Assembly: GCF_021917145.1 (NCBI RefSeq)
Contig: NC_061082.1
Span: forward strand, 18,842,413-18,906,412
Length of the DNA stretch: 64,000 bases
Direction of reading: 5' to 3'
DNA from: Hypomesus transpacificus
Lineage: Eukaryota; Chordata; Actinopteri; Osmeriformes; Osmeridae
A program made the translations under genes and the position numbers. Below, one piece after another: positions 1 through 13,300 of this stretch. The notes under the pieces were generated by a model that was not told the origin of the DNA, did no database searches, and saw only the letters and a list, made by a program, of their open reading frames with translations. Every line of letters starts with the position of its first letter. The first letter of the stretch is position 1.

Positions 1-192
1 TACATGGTGATATCAGTGCGGGCTGCATATTTTGCTGTTTGTATCATCTTTTTGTTCTGTCAGAGCGCTGCGTGAATGGAAACATGTATTTGAAATCCGA
101 CCGTTGGCAGTCAATGAAATTGAGAAGGAAGAGGAAAAAACGAGCAAGGCGGCAAAGAAAGGAAAAATGCGAAGTGATGGAATATTAAGTGG

Positions 193-428
193 CCCCATGT
201 TTGAGGCTGGAGCCAGCCTCTCCCCATATTTGAGGCTGGAGCCTCCCTCCCCCCATGTTTGAGGCTGGAGCCTCCCTCCCCCCATGTTTGAGGCTGGAGC
301 CTCCCTCCCCCCATGTTTGAGGCTGAAGCCAGCCTCTCCCCATATTTGAGGCTGGAGCCAGCCTCTCCCCATATTTGAGGCTGGAGCCAGCCTCTCCCCA
401 TATTTGAGGCTGAAGCCAGCCTCTCACG
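193..428. repeat. 29-bp minisatellite, about 8 copies
   Basis: A 29-bp unit built on ccccatRtttgaggctgga followed by gccagcctct or gcctccctcc repeats about eight times, with the 'cat' of each unit spaced 29 bp apart (196, 225, 254, 283, 312, 341, 370, 399). Because 29 is not a multiple of 3 the array stays open in several frames on the - strand, which produces spurious Trp/Gln/Gly-rich reading frames. Two unit subtypes (catgttt and catattt) are interspersed. Confidence 0.93.
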
Positions 429-3320
429 ATTGAGGAAGTCGAGGTGAATAGGCTCTTTAACAGTGTGGGAGTTTGGTGGCTGTTTTACAGGCATGCCATT
501 TATACAAGGTGGCTATTATGGCGTTTATTAAAAGTCGGAGGACCTTGAACTTTTCATCATTGGATTAACCCTGGCTCATGTCACATTTTAATGGTGCCCT
601 TATATTATGTGAATAGACGCTGATTTATCTGAAGAGGTTCTAGCACATGTAGAAATAAGTATGCGCTTTGATAAAAGCTTTTGACACCAAACAAAAAAAC
701 AAACATGCATTTTGGACCATTTGTCATCGTTTCAAACATAATTGACACGATATCTTCAAACATAACAGTATATCTGGGCATGTACTGCCTTCACAGCACT
801 GTGGTCACTGTCAGAGTGACGTGCTGTCAGTGTCTTGGTCCACATGCAGAAGGCTCCACAGGGTCCGCCAGCACACTGTCCCCTCTCACGGCTCTCTGCA
901 GAGACGAGCTGCTGACTCTACACTCCTGGTAATCAGTCAGCTCACCACCCACCACTATGCCACTGTGCGTCCCCCAGATGTGGAGAGCTGGGCTGGGCTG
1001 GGTGCAGCGCAAAGCCGGCAGCCGGGGCACACTGGACGCCTTTGATCTTATCTTTTCAAAGAGCTCAAACACTCACTGTTGTACGCTTGAGGGAAGCTCT
1101 CTGCCTCTGGAGCCTGGGGGGGGGGGGGGGGGGAGGGAGGGAGGGAAGGGCTGGTTGGTTGGTTGGTTACGGAAGTGGAATTATACTAATATATTAGTGG
1201 AACGAGTGAAAAGTATTTTGCTCGATTGTGTTTATTTTTGGTTAATGACTGAAGTTTGTTGATGTGGGATGGAGGAGGTTAGGTCTGTGGGTGGGGGAAG
1301 GTGGGGGTAAGGTGGAGTCTCTATCAGCACCTCTTATTAATAGAAGCTTGTTCGAGGAGGGCTTTATATGGTCGTCTGGGGAGGAAAGCCAAGCCCTGTT
1401 AGCTGTCATTGCGCATGAAAGGATTAATGTCATCTTGTAAGAAGGGGAAAAGCCGCCTTATAGTTATTTATTCTGTTTCATTCACATTCTGCTGGCTTTG
1501 TGAGAGGAAAAGGCTAATGTCTGGTCTAATTTGTAGCCCCTTTAAATTCCAGACAGAGATTCTTTACATATCTCTGGAGCTCCAGGATCTTCTCCCGCCA
1601 GCCCCTCTCCCGCTCTCCTTCTCTCCTTCTGGGATTCTTCTTAAACCACACCAATTTACTATATGAAGCAAAGTGAAGATTTACATGAGTTTGTACTTGA
1701 ACAGCTCCAACTCGGGCTTCATGCACTAAACACTCCCACTGTAATTACCATTCCCGAATCCTGCTCTCTCCGACACCTCCCCCTCTCATCCCCCCCCCCC
1801 CCGTACCTAGACCAACTGAAGGAGGGAAAGGAGGAAAACACTTATTCCCCAATGCTGATTCTTTCTGCTCCTTGTTCAGGACCTGTAATTGGATCTGTGT
1901 TTTCGACTCCCCGCTAATAAGCAGCTTACTTTGGTTCCCTCCAGACTTGACCCACCACATTTTTTTGTTTTATGAATTTTACAAGGGGATTTTAATAGAT
2001 GCTTTAGGCTATGCAAAACATAGGCGGAGGGGGCGGAATAATGTGCGAGTCTTGACACAGAGGACGCCAGAGCGGCTGCTTATCATTGCGGACGGGTCTC
2101 ATAACTTTCATTAAGATTGATGGAGGACGAAAGGAGTCTCTGTTGAGGAGAGGGACATGAGAGAATATTAACCTGTGCTCCTGTAACTAACTGTAATTGT
2201 TTAGCGCTGCTTCTCTCTTCGGGCTGACGCCCTCATTACTTTCACCCTCACATGATGCCTCCACTGATTCTGGGAGCTGTGCTTGTTAGAGGAGACCGGA
2301 GGTCAGAGCACACTGTAATCTACCTTTGCTGCTTTTTTAAAGGTGAGCTCTCGTGGCGGGTGTCAGTGCTCCTTACAAACACAACACCTCGTTTGGTCCT
2401 CATTCCGGGTTGTCGTTCTTGTAGTCCAACGTGTACTGCATGTAGCGAGGTGAAGAGGTGGCCACGCAAAGGGACATTTTGGTTTGTGGAATATTATTTG
2501 TCTTTTGTCTTTCTTTTTTCGTTCTTTTTTCTAACCTTGAAGCAAATGCTTTTTAACTTCGAAATAAATAAAAAGTTCAACTCCTGTTGTTTTATTTCAT
2601 CATATTTTTTAATTCAACTAAAGGACATGTGTGATACAACATAAAAAATGAGTTACGTTTCAGTCCGTAATTGGAAAGTTTTCCTAGATGCAGATTTAGA
2701 CGACTCTGGTCACCTTCCCTCTACTGTCTAATGTAGAGTCCGGTGTACACAAAGCGCTCATTTGAGAGTGGCAGGGTGACAGCATCGCCCATGCAGGGTC
2801 GTCGAAATGAGACGAATGGAAAATGTAAAGACAAGCGCTGACCCGTAGCACAAACCACAGTCTATGCAATCATTAAAATACTTCCAGCGTCCACATACGA
2901 GTCATTATGGGATGTTTCTAAGTGATTTTTAGCGTGGCTGTCAACTGATCACGTCTTTTCTACACAAAATGAAATTTGAGTTCGTTTGTCAAGAGGAATT
3001 AAGGAGGATTTTCATTGTTTTTAAAGATGTAGAAGACAGGTGCAGCTGTAGAGGTTAGTCTGGAACGTGAATCTACCTTTTCCGGAACATACTAACTAAG
3101 ACAGTCTGTTGGGTACGGGCACACTAATGACTAACAAAATCACCTATCTTGACATTAATACCAAAGATAACGAGGAGAGGTGGGAATAGGTGGAATAGTT
3201 TCTCTTGCTCCTGTCTTCCTTTCCTTCTCCCTCAACGGGAATCTGCTATCGCTAAGCACATGGTGGTAGAGAACTTTAAAAAGCTGCCTTTTGGCTCTAG
3301 TATCTCTCTTTCAACCTCTC
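429..3320. other. Non-coding single-copy DNA, no gene seen
   Basis: No conserved reading frame or exon with plausible splice sites is recognisable. The stretch holds a G-run near 1118-1132, a ggttggttggtt tract, a C-run near 1792-1802 and A/T-rich single-copy DNA. It may be upstream sequence or a large 5' intron of atf2, whose later exons lie downstream. That assignment is inferred from gene order only. Confidence 0.6.
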
Positions 3321-3412
3321 CCACTCTTCAACGCTTCCCGTCTACCTCTCTCTATCGTTCTGTGTCTCTCTCTGTCTCTCTCTCTGTCTCTCTCTGTCTC
3401 TCTCTCTGTCTC

Positions 3413-3462
<50 letters not shown>

Positions 3463-3569
3463 ACTTGATCTTTCGCACTCGCTCTCTCCGTATCTTCCTT
3501 TCTTCCTCTCTCTCTCTCTCCTTCCCTCTCTTTCTTTTTCTCCATCCCCCCTCTCTTTCTCTCTGTCTC

Positions 3570-3600
<31 letters not shown>

Positions 3601-3622
3601 GCGTATCTCTCTCTCTCTCTTC
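3321..3622. repeat. CT-rich microsatellite (TCTCTGTC/TC)n
   Basis: About 300 bp of tctctctgtctctctctgtc and pure (TC)n, interrupted by short CT-rich non-repetitive segments around 3465-3560. All long Ser/Leu or Arg/Glu reading frames here are by-products of the dinucleotide repeat. Confidence 0.95.
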
Positions 3623-6600
3623 TCGTTGGTAATTCTCCCATCTGGAGGGTGTTTGAGAGAAACAAAGAAACAATAAGAGGAAGTTGGAAGCGGGGGTGTC
3701 AGCTTGTCAGCGATCTGACAGCTATGGTAACTACCCTCTAATCCAGACGGCTGCAGCCACGCTCTGGCCTGACACGCGCTCCTCTGACTGACAGCTGAAG
3801 ACCGGCCACATTCCACAGGCAGAAGTGACATCCAGTCTATTAAGGCAGACAAGCACAAAGCAGAGATTTGCCCTGACTGCCTGGTACTGAAGCCGACTAT
3901 GGGAGTGATTGGAGAGGTCCTGCGCGAGGTGTCAGCCCCAAGCTCAGATGATAACCATATTGTAATGATGCTGCTGGACAATGAAGTGCCATTATCGCCC
4001 ATGCTGACAGAGGAGGTTTACGTCTGGATATCCCCCCCTCTGCTTTCGTAGGCAGCTCACAACACACCCGCGGTCTCCAGGTCCCAACTGCCAGTCAGAG
4101 CCCAGGCGCAAACGGGTGCACTTCTTATTCCAACATCAGCGCGCTCCGAACAGTGATCTCTAATGGACTGACCCGAGACGTGTTGGGCTGACAGAGGGAG
4201 CAGAGTAATTGTTGTTTATCCTCCTTCTCCTTAGCTATCTGTGCGGACACGAAGGGGTTCCTCAGGATGAATTTGGTGCCACAGAATAGCCTGGGATCCC
4301 AGCTTAGCTTCCTTATTGGAACACACTCGCACAGAGAGAGATATACATGATTGCTTTCAGAGGGTTTTGTGATGGCACATAATACAACCCCCCCCCCCAA
4401 AAAAAGAATGTAATTGGTTTCAGTTTAGGTTAATTATTTGCGCTGGCAGGTCGCATTGTTGTAAGCCGTTCATTAGAACACACACCCAACACACAGAGCA
4501 AATGAGATCAACTGGCTGTGTTTGTCGTAGGTCTGCAAGAAAATCCCAGCCAAGCCAAAGCCTTAATGATACTCTCAGCAGCCTCTATAATGGAACAAGT
4601 TTACATAAATTATCCCACAGAGCTGCTAAAGCAATAGACAAGCTTGACTCGCTGTTTGTAGGAGAACCCTCAAACTAATTAGAAGAGTCGGAGAGGTTAT
4701 TTGAATTCCTTGGAAATATATAGTATACTCTCTGATTTGGTTTTATTCCATGGATTCACTGCGAAGGGCTGCACATGCACCCTGGCATCACGCCTAGCCA
4801 TGTCCAATGCCTTTGATTCAAAGTAATCTTTCGCAAAGCCTGCTGGAAATTCAAAGACAAATGTCAGGATTTAATTTTGATGCAATGTTTTGCTTGTGAT
4901 GTCGTTTGCCTGAGATGACAGATTTGTGTGGTGAAGAGATCAACTGGGGTGAGGATTTTCACCCGGACGCCTTGAATACTAAGAAAATCCTTCAATGAAC
5001 TGAGCACCTCAACATCCCTTCAATGGAACTCAGATTAACTGTGTGAAAGACCCCCCCCCCAATACACACAGGCACACCCACCCCTCCCCCCACCCCCCTC
5101 ACACACACACACACAATCTTGAAGGGTATCCTTTCACCCTTAGCAGAACATTCAAATAAGTCTGAAAGATGTCTTTCCCGGGCGAGTTCACCAAAGGTGG
5201 CATTTCCCGTCTTCCTCCCATTCGAAGCCTGCTCGTCTTCCATCTTACTTAGGCCGTCTTGATGGAGGCTCAGGGTGCATGCACTGCTAAGTGACAGGGA
5301 GTTAAATATACATTCACACCGTCCTGAGCAGCTAGTTAAGGTGACAGAGCAGTTCTACAGCCAGTCGGTCAACATGAAGCCCATTCACAGTCCGATCAGA
5401 CCCATGATAACTAGGTTTTGGGGCCGGAGGGATTGGCCATATCAGTGTCAGAAGCTTTGCTAGGGATTTGCTGTTCATTTATCACCTCGTCTCAGTGAAA
5501 GGGACCGTCTATACGGAGATGGTTACCTTATTTGTCGCTCTAAAGCAGCGCTTAGGTTAATTATCTGTTGGAATGATTTTCAAGTAAAAATGCGCTCTCA
5601 GCCTAAGCAAACCAGAGGAAGATAATTGTGTTTATTTAAGCAACAAAATTACATTACATCTTTTGTTTTATGTTCAATCTATTATATACCACAAGAAAGG
5701 ATATTTCCGTGGAGACTATTTGTTTTCATGGCACATCCTCCCGGCTCTTTGTACATGCAGTCCAATATAGCCCATAATGAGACTTTTTATGGGATTTTTT
5801 TTATTCAATGGCTAGTTAATTGGTTGCCACCAGTGTCTCAGCAAAGGTTAAACTTAAAGTTGCATGTCACCAATTACAATTCCAGCTGGCTTTGTTCATC
5901 TGGAAATATTTATGGCAAAAAGTCAATGTTTGGACGACAAATGACAGGCTGGGTGGAAACGCTGTTCAGAATCAGGCGTGGAGGAGCTGCGTTTCCTCCC
6001 CGCGTCTCACCGGCCCGGGCCGTGCATAATCTTTCTTTTTGAGGGCAGAATCAATGCGTGCATAATCCAAATCCTATTGACAGCACTCACACCCTTATCC
6101 CAGTGGCAGAAAAGAAGCTTTTGAGCAGGAGAGGAATGAATTAACATCTCCTCACTCAGTCTAGTGGAGAACCAAACCCCCTGTCTCAGTGTTAACACTG
6201 AACATTAGGTCAAGTTTCTACTCCTGCCAGCTCCCCTTCTGTAAATGACGAGGTTTGATGTGAAACAAGCAACATGTCAAGACAAGTTGAAAGATGTAGG
6301 CATTTTCTGCCATGTCACAATGACAGGCCTCTGAATATTTGGGCCATTAGGGGCTTATTAGTGAATAAATGACCAGATGGTTCAGTGATGCACAGAGATG
6401 GACAGAACTGGATGCTACTAATCAGCACTGTCTGTAGCTCGGTGTCAAATCACACGACATGGTAACCCATGGCAACGGAATAAAAGTTAACATTAGCAAG
6501 TCAATTTGAGATCTGGGTGCTGTAAACAGGCTTTCAAACAGCCCTCCCAGCGCTCGCTTGCAAAAAGGATGTCCACTTTCGCGTGGAGCAAATAGGATTT

Positions 6601-8975
6601 TTAAATCGCTAAAAATGTATGTTTTTCTCCTTCACCCCTCGCACAATACATGATTTATGAGTTGTATTTTATGTGATCGTTGACACTTATATTTTCAATT
6701 GGTTTATTCAATCCCCTGCAACATTCAAAATGCCCCGTTGTCATGGGACTTGTAATTTCAATGTGTCGTCTTAGCAACATTTTGCTTTTACTGATGTGTT
6801 GTAAACTGGAGATAGAAACTGCAAGTGGCTAGGTTAGCCTGTTGACTGAAAGCACATTAGCTGCTTAAAATGTGGTTGACAATTTATAGGAGACATTTGC
6901 TAGAATAGTAAAATATACATGCAAATGAACAGATGGGATGGAAATCTAACAGAGTGACTTCAGAAATAAAAAACATAATTTGTTACACTATAGTATGTGG
7001 TTGCAGCACTTACCAGTCCACTATAAAACATTGGAGTCAGTGACTTACAGAAACAGCCCAGAAAATTGCTCTGTGGGAACACCGTCTCCTTGAGTTCTAA
7101 ACTTCACAAGTTCACAATGTATCTTACCTCAAGTTTGAAACCTTTTTTTTTTTCCATTCAATTTTACTTTTCATTTGCACGATATCCAGAATGGATGGGT
7201 TTCTTCTGACATCTCACGGCTGTCGATCTCAGCTGCGGTTCACTTTGGTATTTGTCAATATATTCATTCAATTTCAACTTTTGAGGTGATTTCATTACAT
7301 TGATTCAGAGATACCCCACCGTCTTTTGTACGGAAGGTAACCAACAAATGTGAAGGCAGCCATGTTTGTTTCCGTCTAATTGGTGATGGTTTGCTCTGTG
7401 ACAGATGTGAGGAATAGGAAGCAGGAACTGGGAGGGCTCCAGCCAGCACAGCACAGCACTCTGTGTTGGAGTTGCATATGAATGTGAGGGTAAACACTCG
7501 GATGGCTTTAATTGTACAGTTTCTCACCACCTTCACAGCTGACACACACACGCACACGCACGCACACACATACAGACAGTTTAATGGATGAGTAGGGTCG
7601 TTTTTTGAAAACTGTCTGTCACTTCTGATTGGCCAAGGCCTCTTCTGCAGAATAATTGATCACTTGTCTACAAACACCCCAACATTTATCTTGTCTTCTC
7701 ATTGGTTAACCAAAATGGATGTCCTCTTGCTGAGAGATCTAGTTTAGATGTGGGGAGAGAGTTAGTGACTAGTTTACTTAGTTCCTAGTTTAGTTACTAG
7801 TTTAGTTCCTTTGCCGTCGTTGTAGGAGTAGACAGTCTTGTAAGGAGGTTGCTTCACCATGATGTTAGTGTGCAGTTCCTCTCTTGAACCCAATTCCTCA
7901 GTCATTTACCTCACGAGAAAAGTAGCGCGACAGATATGAACGTGTAATTATTTTGTCTTTCGTCATAAAAGGCTATGATTAGATTACGCTAAGACAGGCG
8001 TTGTGCCGATTATGCGCTTTGACTTATTGATGTTCCGCAATTGCGATATTTCTCAATAAACTCCATTTGAATAATTTATGCACGGACACTGTATCTCACT
8101 AAATTAAACCTTGGAACAGCAGCGTAGGCAATAAAACATAAATATTGTGAGCACTATGTAGGGAGAAAACAGTGGGAATCCATGTTTTTATCTTACCCCC
8201 CCATTACATTGAATGAAGCACATTGTTATTATTTGTCATCATATGCTAATTACACATCATTAATGTGAGACCTTAATGGCCCCAGGAGAAGGTAATAGGC
8301 TGGAAGGATGAGCTGACTGCTTGCAGGGTACCAGAGTCTGGGGGAAAGGAACACATGCTAATGAAGCGCAGACCTTTTATCTTAGCAGATTAAAAGGGAA
8401 AAGATCACAACCCTCAAAATAAGCGTTTCGACATCTGTAATTGGAAGAGACAACAAGCTTTTGTTCCATTATAGAGAGCAGGAGGCGTCAAGCCAGGAGT
8501 GTAGAAATCTCTGCGGTGAGCTCCCTTGGTGCGCTCAGTCAGTTAGCCAAATGAAATCTCCCCGCTGCTTTCATGCTTTTAGCTGCACTTAGACAGAAGA
8601 TGGAGTGAGTCCTCTGTTTCCAGAGCAGTTCAACCCCAGAGTGTGTGATCTGGGTGCGTGCATGTGTGCTCTCCGAAGCCGCTTCAGATAACTGGATGCC
8701 CTTGTATGCTGATCGTGAGCGTTGACCCTGCCAATTATGGAGAGTGTTCAGGACCTGTCTCGTCTTGGGCTAGGCCAGCTTCATTTCGGTTTGATTGCAG
8801 AAAACCCGCCCAACATAGAAATGTTTTTTATCGACAGGAAATCATGTCCTTGTTTATACCGCCTGGAATTTTAGAGATGTTCCTCACAATATAAATGTGT
8901 TGCATAGTAGAGGTACTGTAGCAATGAATGAGACACATACAGAGATGAATGCATTAGAGGATGGTACTGTGAGAG
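3623..8975. other. Non-coding single-copy DNA, no gene seen
   Basis: More than 5 kb with no exon I can support on either strand. It contains a C-run/CA microsatellite cluster (about 5050-5116), a small CA tract (about 7545-7572) and long A/T-rich stretches dense in homeobox-like TAATTA/ATTA words, for example 8228-8262. The low repeat load could reflect conserved regulatory DNA, but I cannot test conservation here. Confidence 0.55.
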
Positions 8976-9018
8976 TGACTGAGAGACAGAGACAGAGACA
9001 GAGACAGAGACAGAGACA

Positions 9019-9100
<82 letters not shown>

Positions 9101-9234
9101 GAGACAGAGAGAGAGAGAGACAGAGAGAGACAGAGAGAGACAGAGAGAGAGACAGAGAGAGAGAGAGAGACAGAGAGAGACAGAGAGAGAGAGAGACAGA
9201 GAGAGAGACAGAGAGAGACAGAGAGAGACAGTGC
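8976..9234. repeat. GA-rich microsatellite (GACAGA)n/(GA)n
   Basis: Starts as (gagaca)n around 8983-9018, passes into pure (GA)n for about 75 bp and then into gagagacagagaga variants up to 9231. The Ser/Leu-rich frames on the - strand are repeat artefacts. Confidence 0.95.
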
Positions 9235-9628
9235 GCATCTGGCCTGCTCAGACGGTCCTGGCTGTGATCTGGGAGGAACAGGAAAGTGACAGCTGGTCCA
9301 GCCCGGCCCCATGTTCGACCCCCAGCACCGCGCCTCCTCCCGGGTGGCCAGCGGCGCCCGCTTCCCCCGAGGACACGCGTGCCGTCGGCCAACACCTGGC
9401 GGGAGGCGGCCTACCTTGGAGCCTGGGGTCAGGCTGTCCTCGCTCCGGGTCAGGCTAGGGTGGACTCTGCAGCGCGGGCCTCTATGGCGGCGGGTCCGTG
9501 ACCCCCACAGCCTCTACCGCCGAACAGGCGGAGAAACCAGGGGGCCTGCTGACTGTCCATTTGTTTCATCTCGCCGCCCGCGCTCGGGTCCTGTTAGCAC
9601 AGGACAGCTCAGACAGAGCCCATCCGTG
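9235..9628. other. GC-rich single-copy DNA next to assembly gap
   Basis: This 394-bp CpG-rich stretch directly precedes the N run. None of the six frames resembles the expected upstream ATF2 exons (the proline-rich region before the bZIP exon). It could be intron, or a CpG-rich intragenic region that assembled poorly. Confidence 0.5.
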
Positions 9629-9728
9629 NNNNNNNNNNNNNNNNNNNNNNNNNNNNNNNNNNNNNNNNNNNNNNNNNNNNNNNNNNNNNNNNNNNNNNNN
9701 NNNNNNNNNNNNNNNNNNNNNNNNNNNN
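9629..9728. other. Assembly gap of exactly 100 N
   Basis: One hundred consecutive N bases. A gap of exactly 100 usually marks a gap of unknown true size, so missing atf2 exons could lie here. Confidence 0.98.
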
Positions 9729-10109
9729 CGACGTGTTTTGGATCGTGTTTTGAGATCGTTGAATGTGCAGAGGTGACAGATGCTGTGGGACGTGGTGTAG
9801 GGGAGCTGGGCACTGGGTGGGAAGTGTGTGTGTGTGTGTGTTTGAGGGGGGTGGGGGGGGGGGACATACCCAAGAGGCACTCCCCCTGACAGGCGGAGAT
9901 CTGCAGCTCTTCAGGGGAATAGAAGCTTTCCAGAGGACAGCCTATGAAGTCTTTGTTCTGAAGTCTAATTGGCGATCATTCCTGTTAATGATACAGTGTA
10001 TTAATATCATCATTGACATCGCTGTGCGTACGTGATGTTTGCTGTCCTTTCTCTGGGAAGGTTCTCCCCGAGATGTGACGTGAGCGTCTGTGGTGTCTCT
10101 CCTCCTCAG
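9729..10109. other. Non-coding, likely atf2 intron
   Basis: Contains a short (TG)n and G-run cluster at 9824-9862 and single-copy DNA, ending in a pyrimidine-rich acceptor (tctcctcctcag) at 10098-10109. No other coding signal is seen. Confidence 0.55.
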
Positions 10110-10326
10110 AAGCTCACGGCCGCTCCGAGCCAGCAGCTCCCTCAGGTAGCCGGCGGCGACGCCAGGGACGTCCAAAGCAACGCCGTCACCCACACCTCCG
10201 CCCCTGCGCCCGCCCCGGCCCCCTCCCCGGCCCCCTCCCCGGCCCCCGTCGCCCCCCCGGCCCCCTCGGAGGAGCCCTGCCCCCAGTCCCCTCCAGCAGC
10301 CCGCCACCTCCACCACTGAGACGCCT
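10110..10326 (+). CDS. atf2: atf2 exon: proline-rich region before the bZIP
   Basis: The acceptor tcctcctcag and donor cct|gtaagt are good. The start KLTAAPSQQLPQ aligns with ATF2 LKAALTQQHPP, and the end reads LQQPATSTTETP as in ATF2. These two ends are in different frames: the Pro/Ala-rich middle (APAPAPAPSPAP) reads through SEEPCPQS, and then one extra C in the run at about 10288-10291 shifts the frame, giving a stop (tga) at 10317-10319 in the first frame. The run lies 600 bp from the assembly gap in very C-rich DNA, so a homopolymer miscall is the simplest reading. A real frameshift cannot be excluded. Confidence 0.8.
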
Positions 10327-13300
10327 GTAAGTAGCACCAGCACCGCCGCGAACACCACCAACCCGCCACATCATCAGAACACACCCTGACCCCCCCCCCC
10401 CCCCACACGTAGAACTCCTCCCACCTCTGCAGCTGGGGGAGTGTGGGAGTTGTGGCGCTGCGTTGACAGCCCTTCCGCCTTCCCCTCCCCCCTCACCCCG
10501 CCCCCAGGCCTCCCCTGCGCCCCCCCGCCCAGCACCCCCCCAGCACAGGGGGCCGGCGTCGCCGGGCCGCCGGCGAGGACCCGGACGAGAAGAGGCGCAA
10601 GTTCCTGGAGCGGAACCGGGCGGCGGCGTCGCGCTGCCGCCAGAAGAGGAAGGTGTGGGTGCAGTCGCTGGAGAAGAAGGCCGAGGACCTCAACTCCATG
10701 AACGGACAGCTGCAGGTACACACGACTCTCTCGCCGCGGGGGGGGGGGGGGGGTTGGTTCAGCTCAGGGGGTCGCTCGGCTCGACGTTTGACTGCAGATC
10801 ACGAGGTGGCAGGTTCAAATCCCCCCCTCTGAATCTCTCTTTAAATGAAAATCGAATGAAATTGGATTGAAACGCGGAATGAATATTCCTGTCGTGACAT
10901 CACCGTGACTGCTCTGGCTGCGCAGTGTCACAACGCGGCTCCATCGCCACTTCCTGTTTCGCGCATGCTTGCAGGTGTGCCTGCGTACAGTCTTTGTTTC
11001 GTTTTTGTTGTGTGTGAGTGTGCGAGTGTGTGCGTGGTGATGAAGTCGTTAAAGCCGATTAAGGAGAGGCGCGCAGTGACAGCGGCGGGCGCTTGCGAGG
11101 GGGGGGCCCCCGCCACATCGACACGTCCCTGTCAATAAAGACGTCTCCTCCAGATGTCAGCCGCGCGCGAGCGTGTCTGCGCCTCGCGTCTCCGAGTGGC
11201 CTCCAGTCTCCCAGGGAGAAGGTGTCGCGTTCTGAACCCTCATTTACGCGGGGAAGCAATTAGGATCCGACGCTGACAAGTTCGAAACAGTTCGCGTGGC
11301 TGTTGTCTCTGTTGATAAGTGTGAGCCGGGGGGGGGGGGGGGCGCTGGGCGTCGACGTTCCACACCATTAAATGAGATGCAGTGTTTATTTACCCGCTGT
11401 GTTCTTCGTATACGGAGGCAGAGTAAGACATGAGGGGGGGGGGGGGGGTGCGGAGGAGGAAGAGGAGAGAGGAGGGGAAGAGGGGAAACCGCAGGTGGGT
11501 TCATTCAGTCGCTGTTCCTTCACGTCCCTTCGCAGGACGTCACTGTTTGATGGTCATCATTGCGCCTCCTCAGGGTGAACTGGATGCAGATGAAGGAGGG
11601 AGAGGCGGGGAGAGGGAAGGAGGGAGGAGACGAGAGGAGGACAGAGAGAGAGAGAAAGAGCAGGGCTGTTAACTCTGAGGAACGGAACAACTCGCGGCAA
11701 AAATTGAATGTCAGAGAACGAAAGTGTTCTTTTATATGAGGGCATTAATCAGCTGTGGGGGGGGGGGGGGGTTAATAACTCCCATACCGACACATTGGCT
11801 CAGCTGATCAGAGAAGCTCTAATGATGCACGATGACTTGAACATCGTCCTTAACTGGCTTCTTAATGAGGTGTCAGAACAGGCAGCTCTTAGGTTTCCGG
11901 TGCTCGGTAAAGTCCCGCTTTCACACTTTCTATTAACTCACAAACTTAGAAAAAAAAGTTCAACTTCTCCGCTCTGCTCTGGGAGGAAGTCCCTCAGCAA
12001 CCGAACCCATTGATGTATTGAACAGGATCTCTTGGACAGCCATATCGATTTCCTGCAGTTTAACTCCTTGTTATGCACTGTGTAAAATAGCCCTGCAGAA
12101 GATCCTCCAGCATAGGAAACTATTAACGTGGGCTTCATTTCAGCCAATCGGCTCTTTGTTGTGAAAGGCAGAGTGGCTGGATCCAGATAGCTAGTCCATG
12201 CAGCTTCTCCAAGCACCAGATGAACACCACAGCCCTGCAAGGTAACTGCACCTGCACTGTGTGTAGGGGAGGAGAGGAGGAGAGGAGAGAGGAGGGGAGG
12301 AGAGAGGGAGGAGGGGAGGAGAGAGGAGGGGAGGAGAGAGGAGGGGAGGAAGAGGGGGGAGGAGAGAGGGAGGAGGGGAGGAGGGGGGAGGAGAGAGGGA
12401 GGAGAGAGGGAGGAGGGGAGGAGGAGGGAGGAGAGAGGGAGGAGGAGGACAGGAGGGGGGAGGAGAGAGGGAGGAGAGAGGGAGGAGGGGAGGAGGGGGG
12501 AGGAGAGAGGGAGGAGAGAGGGAGGAGGGGAGGAGGAGGGAGGAGAGAGGGAGGAGGAGGACAGGAGGGGGGAGGAGAGAGGGAGGAGAGAGGGAGGAGG
12601 GGAGGAGAGAGGGGGGAGGGGAGGAGAGAGGAGGGGAGGAGGGGAGAGGGGGAGGGTGGTGGATGAGGGGAGGAAAGGAGGAGGAGGAGGGGGGAGGAAA
12701 GAGAGAGAGGGGGAGGAGAGGAGGAGGGGGGAGGAGGAGGGGAGGAGGGGGGAGGAGGAGGGGAGGAGAGAGAGAGAGGAGGGGAGAAGAGTCGGAGAGA
12801 GAGAGAGGAGGGGAGAAGAGGGGGAGGAGGAGAGAGAGAGAGGAGGGGAGAAGAGGAGGAGAGAGAGAGAGGAGGGGAAAAGAGGAGGAGAGAGAGAGGA
12901 GTGGAGAAGAGGAGGAGGAGAGAGAGAGAACCTCCTCCTCATAGCAGCGGAGGTATTGGTAGCGGGAGAGAGAGGCAGAGAACAGGGGGCTGGAGAGGCA
13001 GAGAACGGGGCTGGAGAGGCAGAGAACAGGGGGCTGGAGAGGCAGAGAACAGGGGGCTGGAGAGGCAGAGAACAGGGGGCTGGAGAGGCAGAGAACAGGG
13101 GGCTGGAGAGGCTACGTAGGGCTCAAGCAGCTGTGTTTAAATCTGTCTCCCAACAACGCACTCCTGCCAGCGTTGGCAAGGCCAAGCAGATGGAGTCAAA
13201 TCAATTGGCTGCTTTGAAACGAATAGATGAAGCCGTCCACAGTCCTCCAAAGGAGGACGGGGTTTAAATCTGCCGTGTAGCGACAGCCCTAAACTGCTCT

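Noticed and set aside
3149-4002. Long Ser/Leu and Arg/Glu frames
   Set aside because: Produced by the (TC)n microsatellite.
9311-9889. 192-codon frame running through the N gap
   Set aside because: It is open only because the gap is translated as unknown residues. The flanking parts do not resemble ATF2 or any family I know.
11938-12942. 334-codon Ser/Pro/Leu frame on the - strand and Glu/Arg/Gly frames on the + strand
   Set aside because: Low-complexity translation of a purine tract; no independent coding evidence.
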